The notes under the pieces were generated by a model. That model searched no databases. It saw nothing but the letters and a program-made list of their open reading frames with translations, and was not told the origin of the DNA. Shown piece after piece: positions 52,069-62,011 of a stretch of 64,000 nt of DNA. Source of the DNA: Chitinophaga sp. H8 (GTDB taxonomy: Bacteria; Bacteroidota; Bacteroidia; Chitinophagales; Chitinophagaceae); the NCBI RefSeq assembly GCF_040567655.1, contig NZ_JBEXAC010000001.1, positions 1,054,001-1,118,000 on the forward strand, in the 5' to 3' direction. Both the position numbers and the translations under genes were made by a program. Every line of letters begins with the position of its first letter. The stretch's first letter is position 1.

Positions 52069-52758
52069 ATGGAAACAGGAATTGCGTTGGCCAAAAAGGT
52101 GGCAGGACAAAAAGCCGTTGAATATATTAAGGCAGGTATGACCGTGGGACTCGGTACCGGAAGTACTGCCTGGTGGGCTATCCAGGAAATAGGCGCCAGG
52201 GTAAAAGCAGGGCTTGATATCAACGCTATTGCTACTTCGGACCAATCGTATGAGCTGGCGGTAGCGTTGCAGATCCCACTGATCACCTTTGAGGAAATAA
52301 CACAGATTGATGTGGATATCGATGGGGCAGATGAAGTAGATCGGCAGCTGCAGCTGATAAAAGGTGGCGGTGGTGCCCTCCTCCGCGAAAAAATTATTGC
52401 TGCTGCCAGCCAGCAAATGATTGTTGCGGTGGATGAACATAAACTGGTAGATACCCTTGGGAAATTCCCCCTGCCTGTAGAAGTAGTAGTATTTGGATGG
52501 GAGATGACCGCCAGAAAACTGGCGGCACTGGGAACGCAGACAGTGTTGCGGGAGAAAAACGGCCAGCCCTTTATTACGGATAATGGTAACTATATTATTG
52601 ATTGTGCTTTCAATGCCATCACAGATCCTGCCACTTTGCATACCAGGCTGAATGCTATACCGGGGGTGGCTGAGAACGGATTGTTTGTAAATTATGCCCA
52701 TACGGTTATTGTAGGATATGAAAATGGGACGGTCAATACCCTGTACCCTGCCAGATAA
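52069..52758 (+). CDS. rpiA: ribose-5-phosphate isomerase A
   Basis: Interconverts ribose-5-phosphate and ribulose-5-phosphate in the pentose phosphate pathway, cytoplasm. 229 aa, normal length. Motifs: 'VGLGTGSTAWWAI' phosphate loop, 'DVDIDGADEVDRQL' with the catalytic acidic residue, 'LIKGGGGALLREKIIAAAS' with the conserved Lys, and 'TDNGNYIIDC'. It follows the fusion gene by 35 bp, so it is probably co-transcribed; its metabolic link to hydroxylysine or galactose is not obvious and it may simply be a neighbour. Confidence 0.94.
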   Translation: METGIALAKKVAGQKAVEYIKAGMTVGLGTGSTAWWAIQEIGARVKAGLDINAIATSDQSYELAVALQIPLITFEEITQIDVDIDGADEVDRQLQLIKGGGGALLREKIIAAASQQMIVAVDEHKLVDTLGKFPLPVEVVVFGWEMTARKLAALGTQTVLREKNGQPFITDNGNYIIDCAFNAITDPATLHTRLNAIPGVAENGLFVNYAHTVIVGYENGTVNTLYPAR

Positions 52759-52852
52759 CCATATTCCCCTGCCTTTTGCACCTCATGTAATAGCAACGGC
52801 GGCCGTTGGCTCCGTGGTATTCCCATTAATGTGGTATTAAACAAATTGCAAT

Positions 52853-52860
52853 TATCTTTG
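52853..52860 (+). promoter_or_regulatory. possible -7 element of Sus locus 3
   Basis: TATCTTTG matches TANNTTTG and lies 43 bp before the sigma gene ATG. No good -33 TTTG at the expected spacing. Confidence 0.4.
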
Positions 52861-52903
52861 CCAGGCTGCTTTATTTATGTAGATAAAAACCAACCTGGAG
52901 AAA

Positions 52904-53524
52904 ATGGGGCATGATGATAACATAAAGGATGCCTGGTTGTTATTGAGGAACAGCCATGCAAGTGCATTGGAAGAGCTGTATAACGGGCATTACCTGGGTA
53001 TGATCAATTTTGGAATAAAACTAACCGGGGACCGTGAGTTTACCAATGATTGTATTATCCAGTTGCTGATAGAGCTCTGGGATAAAAGGAAGCAGCTGCC
53101 TCATGTAGAAAATGTAAGAGCCTACCTGCTTACCTGTTTAAAGCATAAGATCATTGCAGAGATAAAAGCCTGCCAAACCAGAAATGACAGCCATCACTCC
53201 CTGCATAATATACAGGACAATACAGAGTTGCCATATGAAGCCTACCTGATCCGCCTGCAATCTGATAAAGCCATCAGAGAAAAATTGTCCCGTGCACTGG
53301 ATAAGCTCACTGCCCGGCAAAAGGAACTGCTTAAACTCAGATTTTTTGATAAGCTGGATTATGATGAAATAGCAGCCTTGTCTGGTATCAGTAAGCGTAC
53401 GGCTTATAATATCATTTATGATGCCCTGAAAATGTTAAAGACGGAATTCTATGCTTCCAATGAAAATGGGACCTTCCTCACAGATGCTATTTTGTTAACC
53501 CTGCTCATCAGCTTACTGGCATAA
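52904..53524 (+). CDS. ECF sigma factor (Sus locus 3)
   Basis: A 206-aa ECF sigma factor. Region 2 'IIQLLIELWDKRKQLPHVEN' and 'VRAYLLTCLKHKIIAEIKAC'; region 4 'ALDKLTARQKELLKLRFFDK' and 'GISKRTAYNIIYDALKMLK'. The same subtype as the sigma factor of locus 2 ('YNIIYDAL' against 'YNTIHNAL'), pointing to duplication of the regulatory pair. A 193-bp spacer with no gene leads to fecR. Confidence 0.92.
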   Translation: MGHDDNIKDAWLLLRNSHASALEELYNGHYLGMINFGIKLTGDREFTNDCIIQLLIELWDKRKQLPHVENVRAYLLTCLKHKIIAEIKACQTRNDSHHSLHNIQDNTELPYEAYLIRLQSDKAIREKLSRALDKLTARQKELLKLRFFDKLDYDEIAALSGISKRTAYNIIYDALKMLKTEFYASNENGTFLTDAILLTLLISLLA

Positions 53525-53717
53525 TAAGGAGTTTTTGTCCCCTCGTTGCTGTTGCCATCCTGCGATCCATATTTGTATTTATTTAATTGTTGACTTATTT
53601 GGGCTGATTATTTTGATGAATTTCAAAATACTGGCCGTTTGTTTAATTATTTCTATTTAAAAAAATATCTGTAGTAAAAGCAAGTAGGCTTTTGCTCTAT
53701 AGATCAAAGCGATTGTC

Positions 53718-54887
53718 ATGAATTACCGGGAATATGATGCCGAAGATTTATTGCTGGAAACATCCTTTTTAAATTATTGCCTGGGCAGTAAAGACACCGA
53801 TGTGCTTTTCTGGGAAAACTGGTTGTTGGAAAATCCGGACAAAGCGAATGTGGTAAAACAGGCACAAGAGTTATTCCTGCTATTGAATGGAAATCATACG
53901 GCTGCACAATTCCGGGAGCATCAAAGTAGGTTCCGGGAGACATTCAGCCAGCATCTTGAAGAAGGACCGGCAGGAGCGGGGCACTTGTTTTATACCAGGG
54001 AGCAAGAAGGTGAACATACCAATACGGAACAAGGTAAGTATAGGAGCCGGAGCAGGAAAATTGGCCGGTATGTGGTGGGTATTGCGGCTTCCCTCTTGCT
54101 GTTGGTGGCGATCAGACAATTGGTAGTACATAGATATGCTGCGGATAAAGCAGCCCTGGAACAGGACAAATATACCTATGTAAGTATGCCTGGTGAAAGG
54201 AAATCATTCCAGTTACCCGACGGCTCTACTGTATTACTGAATGGTGGAAGCGTGCTCAGGATAACGCCGGCATTTAACGAGGAAAACCGGCAGGTACATC
54301 TGGAAGGAGAGGCCTATTTTGATGTAGCACAGGATGCAGGAAAGCCATTTGTTATCCAGGCTGGCGATATGTGTGTTAAAGTACTGGGAACCACTTTTAA
54401 CGTAAAAGCGTATCCACAGGATAAAACACTGGAAACGGTATTGATCCGGGGAGCAGTGGAAGTAACCGTAAAAGATATGCCCAGACAACAGGTGATCCTC
54501 AAGCCACAACAGAAAATAATTATCGAAAAGCCTGCAAAGCAAGCAGCCGGAATACAGGATAGTGTTTCTCATACTCACCATCAACGGGAGGCAATCGGGA
54601 AAATAGCCGTTAAAAATGTGCAGTTGCTGGCGGATGACAGCACCGTGATGGAAACTTCCTGGACATTGAACAGACTGGTATTTGACAATGAAACATTAGC
54701 AGTGGTAGCCACCAAAATTGAAAGATGGTACGGGGTAAAAGTACAGATAGATCCGGCCATAGCAGACACTTATACCTTTACCGGAATCTTTGAGAATGAA
54801 TCCATTCAACAAATGCTGAAAGCATTGCAGTTATCCCTGCCTTTTCATTATAAACTGGAAGATAAAACGCTTTTTATAACAAAATAA
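53718..54887 (+). CDS. FecR-type anti-sigma factor (Sus locus 3)
   Basis: A 389-aa anti-sigma protein. The N-terminus ('YDAEDLLLETSFLNYCLGSK') is paralogous to that of locus 2. TM at about residues 116-132 ('IGRYVVGIAASLLLLVAI'), FecR domain ('SFQLPDGSTVLLNGGSVLRI', 'HLEGEAYFDVAQDAGKPFVI') and DUF4974 domain ('LNRLVFDNETLAVVATKIER'). It relays the state of the downstream SusC. Confidence 0.92.
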   Translation: MNYREYDAEDLLLETSFLNYCLGSKDTDVLFWENWLLENPDKANVVKQAQELFLLLNGNHTAAQFREHQSRFRETFSQHLEEGPAGAGHLFYTREQEGEHTNTEQGKYRSRSRKIGRYVVGIAASLLLLVAIRQLVVHRYAADKAALEQDKYTYVSMPGERKSFQLPDGSTVLLNGGSVLRITPAFNEENRQVHLEGEAYFDVAQDAGKPFVIQAGDMCVKVLGTTFNVKAYPQDKTLETVLIRGAVEVTVKDMPRQQVILKPQQKIIIEKPAKQAAGIQDSVSHTHHQREAIGKIAVKNVQLLADDSTVMETSWTLNRLVFDNETLAVVATKIERWYGVKVQIDPAIADTYTFTGIFENESIQQMLKALQLSLPFHYKLEDKTLFITK

Positions 54888-54934
54888 AGTAACAATAAAT
54901 GACCTGAGATTACCAACCGAAATCGTAAAAAAAG

Positions 54935-55006
54935 CAGGGAAGTGCTTCCAACACTCCCCTGTAGTTTAAAATCAGGAACAGGATGTATTTGCATGTCCCC
55001 TGTTCC
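54935..55006 (+). ncRNA. structured susC leader, locus 3
   Basis: Two hairpins. The first pairs 54935-54944 with 54952-54961 around a 7-nt loop with one A-C mismatch and has the same GGAAGTG-N7-CAC core as the leader of locus 1. The second pairs GGAACAGG (54975-54982) with CCTGTTCC (54999-55006). It lies 29 nt before the susC ATG. Confidence 0.55.
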
Positions 55007-55034
55007 ATTTACAGAACTTAAACCAACTAAAAGT

Positions 55035-58000
55035 ATGAAAAAAACGGGACTCCCGTTGGCAATCCCCTTGCCAGCTGGCTTTATTAAAGCATTATTGATG
55101 ATGAAATTTATTTTCCTACTGGTTTTAATGACATGTTTGCAGGTATCTGCAAAGGTGTATTCACAAAATACACGGATTACGCTGCGTGTAGATGATGCAC
55201 AGCTGTACCGGCTGTTTAAAGTCATTGAAAAGCAAACAGATTATCGATTTGTTTACAGCAACAATATTCTGCCGGCTGATAAAAAGGTGAGTATTCATGC
55301 GGAAAATATGCCTTTGTCTAAGGTGTTGGAAATGGCGCTGGTGAATACCCCGCTCACTTATTCCTCTCTGGAAAGTAACCTGGTAGTAATTTCCCTGAAA
55401 ACATATCCGGCGATCTACGAGGTGCTGAAAGGGAAAGTAACTGATAGGGATGGCAATCCGCTGCTGGGGGTAACTGTACGGAATAACAATACCAAACAAG
55501 GTACGGTAACCGACCAGCAAGGTAATTTCTTTTTACAGGTATCAGAAGGAGATGAACTGTCATTCAGTTTTATCGGCTATGAAAATAAAACGGTGAAAGT
55601 AAGTGCTAAGGCCATGATGACTGTTGTGCTGGAACAAAGTTCCAGTAAGCTGAACGAGACAGTAGTGGTAGGATACGGTACTACCAAAATAAAGGACATG
55701 ACAGGTTCCGTGGCCAGGATTAATGCCAAGGAACTGGAGCTTGCACCTACTGGCGGTACAGTAGCTTCTTTCCTGCAAGGTAAGGCTGCCGGTGTAAATG
55801 TAATGGTACAGTCAGGTGCTCCCGGTGCGCCCACGCAGGTGGTAATCCGCGGTGGTACTTCTCTTTCCGGTACCAATGAACCTTTATATGTAGTGGATGG
55901 GGTGCCTAACTATGTGGCGAGCACACAAGGAGTGGGTGCAGATGTTACCAAGGCATTGTTTAACCTGAACCTGAGTGATGTGGAAACAATAGATGTATTG
56001 AAAGATGCGTCTGCTACTGCCATCTATGGTTCCCGTGGTGCGAACGGCGTGGTGATCATCACTACCAAAAGAGGACGTGCCGGCGTAAAACCGGAAGTAG
56101 AACTGAGATATAGTACCGGTGTACAGGCCAGAGCTGGTGGATGGGGCGTATTAAATGCGGCCAACTGGAAGGCAATTGTGGAAGAGGCTGCCAGAAATGG
56201 TATCATGACCACAGGGGCCACAGATTATTTTACGAAAAAACTGATAGATCCAAACTCTGTACAAACGACCGGGCATATTGACTTCCTCACAGGTAATGTG
56301 ATGAGAGATATTATTGATCCGGTAACAGGAAAATATACCCAGCAAAGGTTTTTCCAGGACCAGGATATTCCCTGGTGGAATATGATGACACAGGATGCCC
56401 GTCAGTCGCAATACGATATCTCCATGAGGGGTGGCAGTGCCAATAATAACTACTATGCATCCATCAGCTATATGGATCAGCAGGGGATTATTGTTAACTC
56501 CAACCTGAAAAGAATTTCCGGAAGGTTTAACACAGAAACAAGGGTAGGTAAGAACCTGAAGATAGGTATCAATATGGATGGGGCTACTTCTGTAAACAAT
56601 CAGAAAACAGAACTGACCAAGGCTATCATAGAATACCGTCCTGATTTGCCGGTGTATAATGCTGATGGTTCTTTCTATTTGTTTGATCAGTATACGGATA
56701 ATCCAATGTCCATCGGATCAAACAGACAGGAGAACAGTGCCAAGAATTTTACCGGATCAGGATATGCCGAATATGAAATCATTCCGGGATTACGGTTTAA
56801 AAGCAACTACTCTGTAAGATATAACCTGTTTAATAACGATAAGTATATTAACCGTGGCAAATCTTACAGCAGTTACAACGGTCAGGGTACGATTGTATAC
56901 AACGAGTCTACTGTTACCCTGTTTGATAATACCCTCACTTACGCCAAAGCAGTTGATAAACACGACCTGATAGCGATGGTAGGTACTTCCGTAGAAAAGG
57001 CCAATACCAAAATGTTGTCTGCTTCCGGTATGGATTTTCCGGATGATATCATCCTGAATAACCTGGGTAGTGCCACCACATATGGAAAACCAAACAGTAA
57101 TGAATACGGTACTGGCCTGACTTCTGGTTTTGTACGCCTGAACTATAAATATGACGGAAGATTCCTGGCTACCTTAACAGGGCGTGCAGATGGGTCTTCC
57201 AAATTCGGTTCCGGTAACCGGTTCGGTTATTTCCCATCCGGTGCATTGGCCTGGATCATTTCAGAGGAAGCATTTTTGCAAAACTCTAAAATGGTCAACT
57301 ACCTGAAAATAAGAGGTAGTGTGGGCAAAACCGGTACACAGGACATTGGCAATGATCAGTGGAGAACGTTGATGTCCGGGTCTGTATATGAGGGATTACC
57401 TGGCGTATACCCTTCACAGTTGGGTAATACGCAGCTCAAATGGGAAACTACCACGCAGATGGATGCAGGTATTGACTATGCATTCTGGAATAACCGTATC
57501 AGTGGTGCTTTGGGAGTATATAAGAAGAATACCAATAACCTGCTGTATAGTACACAGGTACCCTCCAGTTCCGGATTTACAAATGTTACACAGAACCTCG
57601 CTTCCATTGAAAACAAGGGGATAGAATTTGATGTGCTGGTAGATCTGGTAAAAACACGCGATTGGTTATGGGACCTGGGCTTTAATGTGAGCAAAAACTG
57701 GGGGACAGTTACTTCCGTAAATGGTGAAAGAACCTACCTCTCGAAGTCAGTACTGGAAGCAGGTATGGCACTGGGTACTTTTTATGGCCACCGTGCACTA
57801 GGCATTTATAAAACCATGGAGGAAATCGATGCGTTAAGCAGTATCGATCCCAAAACAGGTAAAAAGGTATATTACCAGAATCAGTATACCCGTCCGGGTG
57901 ATCTCAAGTTCGCCGACCTGAATGGCGACGGTATTGTAAATAACGATGACCGTGAAGTATTGGGTAATAGTAATCCGCTATTTTATGGTGGTATTAACTC

Positions 58001-58487
58001 CACTGTAAGGTATAAGGGATTTACCCTGTCTGCCCGTTTTGATTACAGCTATGGTGCTAAAAGGTATTGGGTAGGAGAGTCTGATATGATGAGCTTCAAT
58101 GGCTATTTCAATAAAGTAACCAATGTCATGGATCGCTGGACACCGGAGAACCCTGATGCTAAATATCCACGTGTAATTTTCTACGATAGAAGCGAGAACA
58201 ACCGCTTTAGCAATTTCTATCTGCATGATGCCTCTTATTTAAGATTGAATAACCTGAACATCAGTTATCGGGTACCACCAAAATTCCTGCGCGGATATTT
58301 CCTGAAGGGAATTGACTTGTCTGCTTATGCTACCAACCTGTTTACGATTACCAATTATCCAGGCATGGACCCGCAGGGGAATTTTAACACAAGCGCAAGT
58401 GGTACGATGATGGGAACGGGCTATGATTACAGCTACTATCCATCAGCTAAATCGTACAATTTCTCTGCAAGATTCATCTTTAACTAA
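55035..58487 (+). CDS. SusC/RagA TonB-dependent receptor (Sus locus 3)
   Basis: Outer-membrane importer, 1150 aa from the ATG at 55035; upstream codons in the same frame run through the structured leader and were excluded. Signal segment ('FIFLLVLMTCLQVSAKVYSQ'), STN domain ('YRLFKVIEKQTDYRFVYSNN'), carboxypeptidase-D-like domain ('VLKGKVTDRDGNPLLGVTVR'), plug ('ETVVVGYGTTKIKDMTGSVA', 'YGSRGANGVVIITTKRGRAG') and barrel ending 'YNFSARFIFN'. Next to a SusD gene 21 bp downstream. Substrate unknown. Confidence 0.95.
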   Translation: MKKTGLPLAIPLPAGFIKALLMMKFIFLLVLMTCLQVSAKVYSQNTRITLRVDDAQLYRLFKVIEKQTDYRFVYSNNILPADKKVSIHAENMPLSKVLEMALVNTPLTYSSLESNLVVISLKTYPAIYEVLKGKVTDRDGNPLLGVTVRNNNTKQGTVTDQQGNFFLQVSEGDELSFSFIGYENKTVKVSAKAMMTVVLEQSSSKLNETVVVGYGTTKIKDMTGSVARINAKELELAPTGGTVASFLQGKAAGVNVMVQSGAPGAPTQVVIRGGTSLSGTNEPLYVVDGVPNYVASTQGVGADVTKALFNLNLSDVETIDVLKDASATAIYGSRGANGVVIITTKRGRAGVKPEVELRYSTGVQARAGGWGVLNAANWKAIVEEAARNGIMTTGATDYFTKKLIDPNSVQTTGHIDFLTGNVMRDIIDPVTGKYTQQRFFQDQDIPWWNMMTQDARQSQYDISMRGGSANNNYYASISYMDQQGIIVNSNLKRISGRFNTETRVGKNLKIGINMDGATSVNNQKTELTKAIIEYRPDLPVYNADGSFYLFDQYTDNPMSIGSNRQENSAKNFTGSGYAEYEIIPGLRFKSNYSVRYNLFNNDKYINRGKSYSSYNGQGTIVYNESTVTLFDNTLTYAKAVDKHDLIAMVGTSVEKANTKMLSASGMDFPDDIILNNLGSATTYGKPNSNEYGTGLTSGFVRLNYKYDGRFLATLTGRADGSSKFGSGNRFGYFPSGALAWIISEEAFLQNSKMVNYLKIRGSVGKTGTQDIGNDQWRTLMSGSVYEGLPGVYPSQLGNTQLKWETTTQMDAGIDYAFWNNRISGALGVYKKNTNNLLYSTQVPSSSGFTNVTQNLASIENKGIEFDVLVDLVKTRDWLWDLGFNVSKNWGTVTSVNGERTYLSKSVLEAGMALGTFYGHRALGIYKTMEEIDALSSIDPKTGKKVYYQNQYTRPGDLKFADLNGDGIVNNDDREVLGNSNPLFYGGINSTVRYKGFTLSARFDYSYGAKRYWVGESDMMSFNGYFNKVTNVMDRWTPENPDAKYPRVIFYDRSENNRFSNFYLHDASYLRLNNLNISYRVPPKFLRGYFLKGIDLSAYATNLFTITNYPGMDPQGNFNTSASGTMMGTGYDYSYYPSAKSYNFSARFIFN

Positions 58488-58508
58488 TAACCCGATTAAT
58501 CAGCAAAT

Positions 58509-59933
58509 ATGAACATGAAAAATATTTACAGACCGGTGTTGGGGGCCCTGCTTTCGTTTTTGGTGTTGCCTTCCTGTAGTACAGATAAGTACCTGGATTT
58601 ACCTCCTGCACACGCGCTGGTGCCGGAAAATGCAATCCGGGATGAAGCCTCTTCCATTATTGCCCTGAATGGAGTATATTCTTTATTGGCAGGAAATGAT
58701 TTCGGTGCTTATTACTCTGGTGCTTTTGGCTTTATGTCAGGATATCAGAATAATGCTAACGGACTTACCAGTGTATATTCTTTTTCTACCAAATATGAGG
58801 ATGCCATTGTAGAAAATACCTGGAAAGCTTCCTATAAAGTAGTGAATGCAGCCAATGTAGTGATAGAAGGGGTCAATAAATTGCCCGGTGAGCTTTTCCA
58901 GGGAGATAAGAAAGCAACTATTATTGCAGAAGCGAAATTCCTGCGGGCATTTGCACATTTCAATATCTTCCGGTTTTATGGCCGTTGGTTCGATGCCCAG
59001 CGTGACCCTAACAGTGAGTGGGGGATTATTTTGCGCAAGCAATCGTCCGACTTGTCTAATGTAAAGCAACGGCGGAGTTCTGTGGCGGACACCTATCAGT
59101 TTATCCTGGACGACCTGGATGCAGCCATTAAGGAAGCGCCGGATTTTATCAGCGGTGTCAGAGCTTCCAGGTTGTCTGCAAAGGTGGTGAAAGCACAGGT
59201 GTTACTGAACAGGGGAACAGGTGATGATTATAAAACAGTGTTGACATTATGTGATGAAATCCTGAACAGCGGTAAGCGTAAACTAGAGGGCGATTTTGCA
59301 GATGTATTCAAAAAAGCCTGGTCATCCAGCGAACTCATTTTCTCCAGATTTGTAGAACCGAAATATCGCGCTACAGATGGTTACAAAAGCTGGTTCCGGG
59401 CGCAAAGCAAACCTGCTGATATATTTTATGACCTCTTGCAGGGAGATCCCCGTTTTAAAGCAACAATTGATACTGTGTTGACGATGGACGACTGGAATAC
59501 CACCAAATATCCCGCGTTGATAAAAGTAACCGGTAGCAACAAGGAAAAAGAAGAACCCGTTCCTACTTATTTCAGCCGTTTGCCGGAAGTGTATTTCATG
59601 AAGGCGGAATGCCTGGCGCGTACAGGTGCTAACATTACAACTGCGATTGCACCTGTAAATATTGTCAGGGCACGTGTAGGGCTACCGGCATTGCAGCCTG
59701 CTAATCAACAGGCATTAATGGACGCTATTTATGAAGAACTGGTAAAAGAAATAGGGCTGGAAAACGGAAGTGAATGGTTTGCTTCCCTGCGGTTTACAAC
59801 ACCGGATGGTCGCCAACGGATCTACGGGCAGAAAACTTCCGGTACAGATATCGTGGAAGACAGATTTATCTTCCCGATCCCATTCTCGGAAATTTCATTT
59901 AATGATCTCATTAAACAAAACCCCGGTTATTAA
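58509..59933 (+). CDS. SusD/RagB surface lipoprotein (Sus locus 3)
   Basis: A 474-aa lipoprotein, somewhat shorter than the other two SusD proteins. Lipobox 'VLPSCSTDKY'. TPR-like N-domain ('ASSIIALNGVYSLLAGNDFG', 'IIAEAKFLRAFAHFNIFRFY') and a RagB/SusD C-terminus ('RLPEVYFMKAECLARTGANI', 'ELVKEIGLENGSEWFASLRF') ending 'LIKQNPGY'. Intact. Confidence 0.93.
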   Translation: MNMKNIYRPVLGALLSFLVLPSCSTDKYLDLPPAHALVPENAIRDEASSIIALNGVYSLLAGNDFGAYYSGAFGFMSGYQNNANGLTSVYSFSTKYEDAIVENTWKASYKVVNAANVVIEGVNKLPGELFQGDKKATIIAEAKFLRAFAHFNIFRFYGRWFDAQRDPNSEWGIILRKQSSDLSNVKQRRSSVADTYQFILDDLDAAIKEAPDFISGVRASRLSAKVVKAQVLLNRGTGDDYKTVLTLCDEILNSGKRKLEGDFADVFKKAWSSSELIFSRFVEPKYRATDGYKSWFRAQSKPADIFYDLLQGDPRFKATIDTVLTMDDWNTTKYPALIKVTGSNKEKEEPVPTYFSRLPEVYFMKAECLARTGANITTAIAPVNIVRARVGLPALQPANQQALMDAIYEELVKEIGLENGSEWFASLRFTTPDGRQRIYGQKTSGTDIVEDRFIFPIPFSEISFNDLIKQNPGY

Positions 59934-59955
59934 TAGTCTCATTTTTAATTGACAC

Positions 59956-60789
59956 ATGATGAAAAGATCAATAATACGATTAGCATTGAGCGCAGTGGTA
60001 TTGGGTAGTGCTATCGCCTGCAATAAGGATAAAATTACCGATAATAGCCCTGTAACGGGTACAGATATTACCCTGAATGAACTTACCCTCGACAGGTTTA
60101 CACATTGGAACAGTGAAGGAAAGGACGGGTTTACTTCCGGCATAGCTCATTTTAAACATAAGTATGATGCGGGAACAAAAAAGTGGTCAGGGTTCACCTA
60201 TTCCAACCAGAACTACCGCACCTATGTACAGGAAAAAGCAGACCTGGATTCTATCCTCTATAGTGTGTACACGATCCGGCCCAACTACTCAGGTACTTTT
60301 GCACTGGCACATGTAGCGGGCGATGATGCTGAGATCAGTTTTGAAAAACCGGTACAGCTGGAACATATTTTAGTAGCCAATTCTACCTATGCATGGAATG
60401 CGATGTTAAAGGGGGACACTTCTTTTACCGTGAAAGCTAATCCGGTAACCGGATTGCAGGATACTACCTGGATCTATGCTTATGCTAATGGTGCCGGAAA
60501 ATTTGGCGGTAAAGATGGCAAGCGGCCCGACTGGTTTAAGCTCACCATCAAAGGGCTGAATGATAAGAATATCGAGCAGGGGATGGTGGAAGTATACCTG
60601 GCTGATTTCCGGAGCGATATTATACCCAACAAATTCATTCTGGACGATTGGCTGAATGTAAAGCTGGACAAACTGGGTACTGTAAGTAAAATCAGGTTTT
60701 ATCTGTCTTCTTCTGATACGGATGATAATGGCGTGATGAAAACACCTGCCTATTTGTGTGTAGACGGATTACGGGTGAAGAACCAATAA
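59956..60789 (+). CDS. DUF4465 lipoprotein
   Basis: A 277-aa lipoprotein (lipobox 'GSAIACNKDK'). The body matches the DUF4465 pattern: 'WSGFTYSNQNYRTYV', 'SFEKPVQLEHILVANSTYAW', 'DWLNVKLDKLGTVSKIRFYL', 'SSSDTDDNGVMKTPAYLCVD'. The fold is beta-rich and the function unsettled; members occur beside TonB-dependent receptors and are probably surface ligand-binding proteins. It starts 22 bp after susD. Confidence 0.82.
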   Translation: MMKRSIIRLALSAVVLGSAIACNKDKITDNSPVTGTDITLNELTLDRFTHWNSEGKDGFTSGIAHFKHKYDAGTKKWSGFTYSNQNYRTYVQEKADLDSILYSVYTIRPNYSGTFALAHVAGDDAEISFEKPVQLEHILVANSTYAWNAMLKGDTSFTVKANPVTGLQDTTWIYAYANGAGKFGGKDGKRPDWFKLTIKGLNDKNIEQGMVEVYLADFRSDIIPNKFILDDWLNVKLDKLGTVSKIRFYLSSSDTDDNGVMKTPAYLCVDGLRVKNQ

Positions 60790-60797
60790 TAGCTTAC

Positions 60798-60826
60798 TGC
60801 CGGGAAGCCCTGTTTCCCGGCACTTT
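60798..60826 (+). terminator. hairpin between DUF4465 and TlpA-like genes
   Basis: A perfect 9-bp stem (60798-60806 with 60814-60822) with a 7-nt loop, followed only by CTTTC. Probably a weak terminator or an mRNA-stabilising hairpin rather than a full stop. Confidence 0.45.
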
Positions 60827-60856
60827 CATAAACCAACACATTAAAAAAGTCTAAAC

Positions 60857-61951
60857 ATGCTGCATTTAAAATCAGTTTTACTGGCTGGCGTATTATTATA
60901 CGGTGGCGGTAAGTACACTATTAACGGAAAGATAGAGGGCGACTTCAACGGAAAGGTTTACCTGTCGGCTGCCGAAGGTTTTACACCGGTAAAAATAGAT
61001 TCTGCCATCGCGAAAAATGGCAAATTTACTTTTAAAGGAGGCGTAAAAATACCTGACCTGTATTTCATTTCATTGGAAGATAAGAAAGGGCAAATGCTGT
61101 TCTTCCTGGAAAATTCCAAACTGAATGTTACCCTGCCTGCAGATAGTGTTTGGAAGGGACAGGTGAAAGGATCTGGCGTACATGACCAGTATGTAAAGTA
61201 TAACCAGGAAGAAGGTCAGTTTACGGCCAAGCTGGATGAGATTTCCAAAGCCTTAAGAGCATTAAACAAAAATAAAGAAGCCAGTGAGGCCGAGAGAAGT
61301 AAGTTGATGGAGGAATACCGTACGGTTAACAAAGCCGATATGGATTATATCAAAAACTATATAGCCGCTAATCCCAAATCGGTACTTACGCCTTTTCTGC
61401 TGCAAAGTAAGTACAGCCTGTATCGTTTTACAGAACTGGATTCTGTGGTCAATAACCTGGATAAGTCCGTGATGACTACCAATGGTGCAAAGTATATCAC
61501 GAATTATATCAGCGTAAAAAAGAAAACAGATGTAGGACAGCCGCTGACGGATTTTGCTTTCCCGGATTCTACAGGTAAAGTGATCGCTTTATCTTCCGTA
61601 GTAAAGCAGCATAAGTATGTATTACTGGATTTTTGGGCGTCCTGGTGTGGTCCTTGCCGTGCAGAAATGCCACAGGTAAAAGAAATTTACGCTAAGTATA
61701 AAAGTCAGGGCTTCGAAATTTTTGCCGTTTCACTGGATGCAAGTGCAGCGCCCTGGAAAAAAGCGATGCAGGAATTCAATATGCAATGGCCTTCTGTATC
61801 TGATCTGAAAGGCTGGAATTGTGAAGCCGGTAAACTGTATGGTGTAACCGGTGTTCCCTATAATGTGCTGATTGACCAGCAGGGTACTATTGTTGCCAAA
61901 AACTTACATGGCAACGGTCTGGATGCCAAGCTGAAAGAGCTGTTAAAATAA
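60857..61951 (+). CDS. TlpA/ResA-like thiol-disulfide protein with DUF4369 domain
   Basis: A 364-aa protein. The N-terminal ~90 residues resemble DUF4369 ('YTINGKIEGDFNGKVYLSAA'), a helical linker rich in Lys/Glu follows (about 115-210), then the thioredoxin domain with 'FWASWCGPCRAEMPQVKEIY' (Cys264, Cys267) and cis-Pro region 'VTGVPYNVLIDQQG'. The N-terminal hydrophobic stretch is short ('SVLLAGVLLYGGG'), so export is likely but not clear. Such genes often close SusCD loci in this family. A terminator follows 28 bp after the stop. Confidence 0.88.
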   Translation: MLHLKSVLLAGVLLYGGGKYTINGKIEGDFNGKVYLSAAEGFTPVKIDSAIAKNGKFTFKGGVKIPDLYFISLEDKKGQMLFFLENSKLNVTLPADSVWKGQVKGSGVHDQYVKYNQEEGQFTAKLDEISKALRALNKNKEASEAERSKLMEEYRTVNKADMDYIKNYIAANPKSVLTPFLLQSKYSLYRFTELDSVVNNLDKSVMTTNGAKYITNYISVKKKTDVGQPLTDFAFPDSTGKVIALSSVVKQHKYVLLDFWASWCGPCRAEMPQVKEIYAKYKSQGFEIFAVSLDASAAPWKKAMQEFNMQWPSVSDLKGWNCEAGKLYGVTGVPYNVLIDQQGTIVAKNLHGNGLDAKLKELLK

Positions 61952-61979
61952 ACCGGTAAACATATACCGTGTTTGCTGA

Positions 61980-62011
61980 ATGGCCTGCTGTAATGGTGGG
62001 CCGTTTTTTTT
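61980..62011 (+). terminator. intrinsic terminator of Sus locus 3
   Basis: A 6-bp stem (61980-61985 with 61999-62004, one G-T pair), then a run of eight T that passes directly into the left arm of repeat copy B. Confidence 0.65.

Noticed and set aside
54942..55034. N-terminal extension of the locus 3 SusC
   Set aside because: It is encoded by the two leader hairpins and has no signal-like character; the ATG at 55035 gives the normal start.
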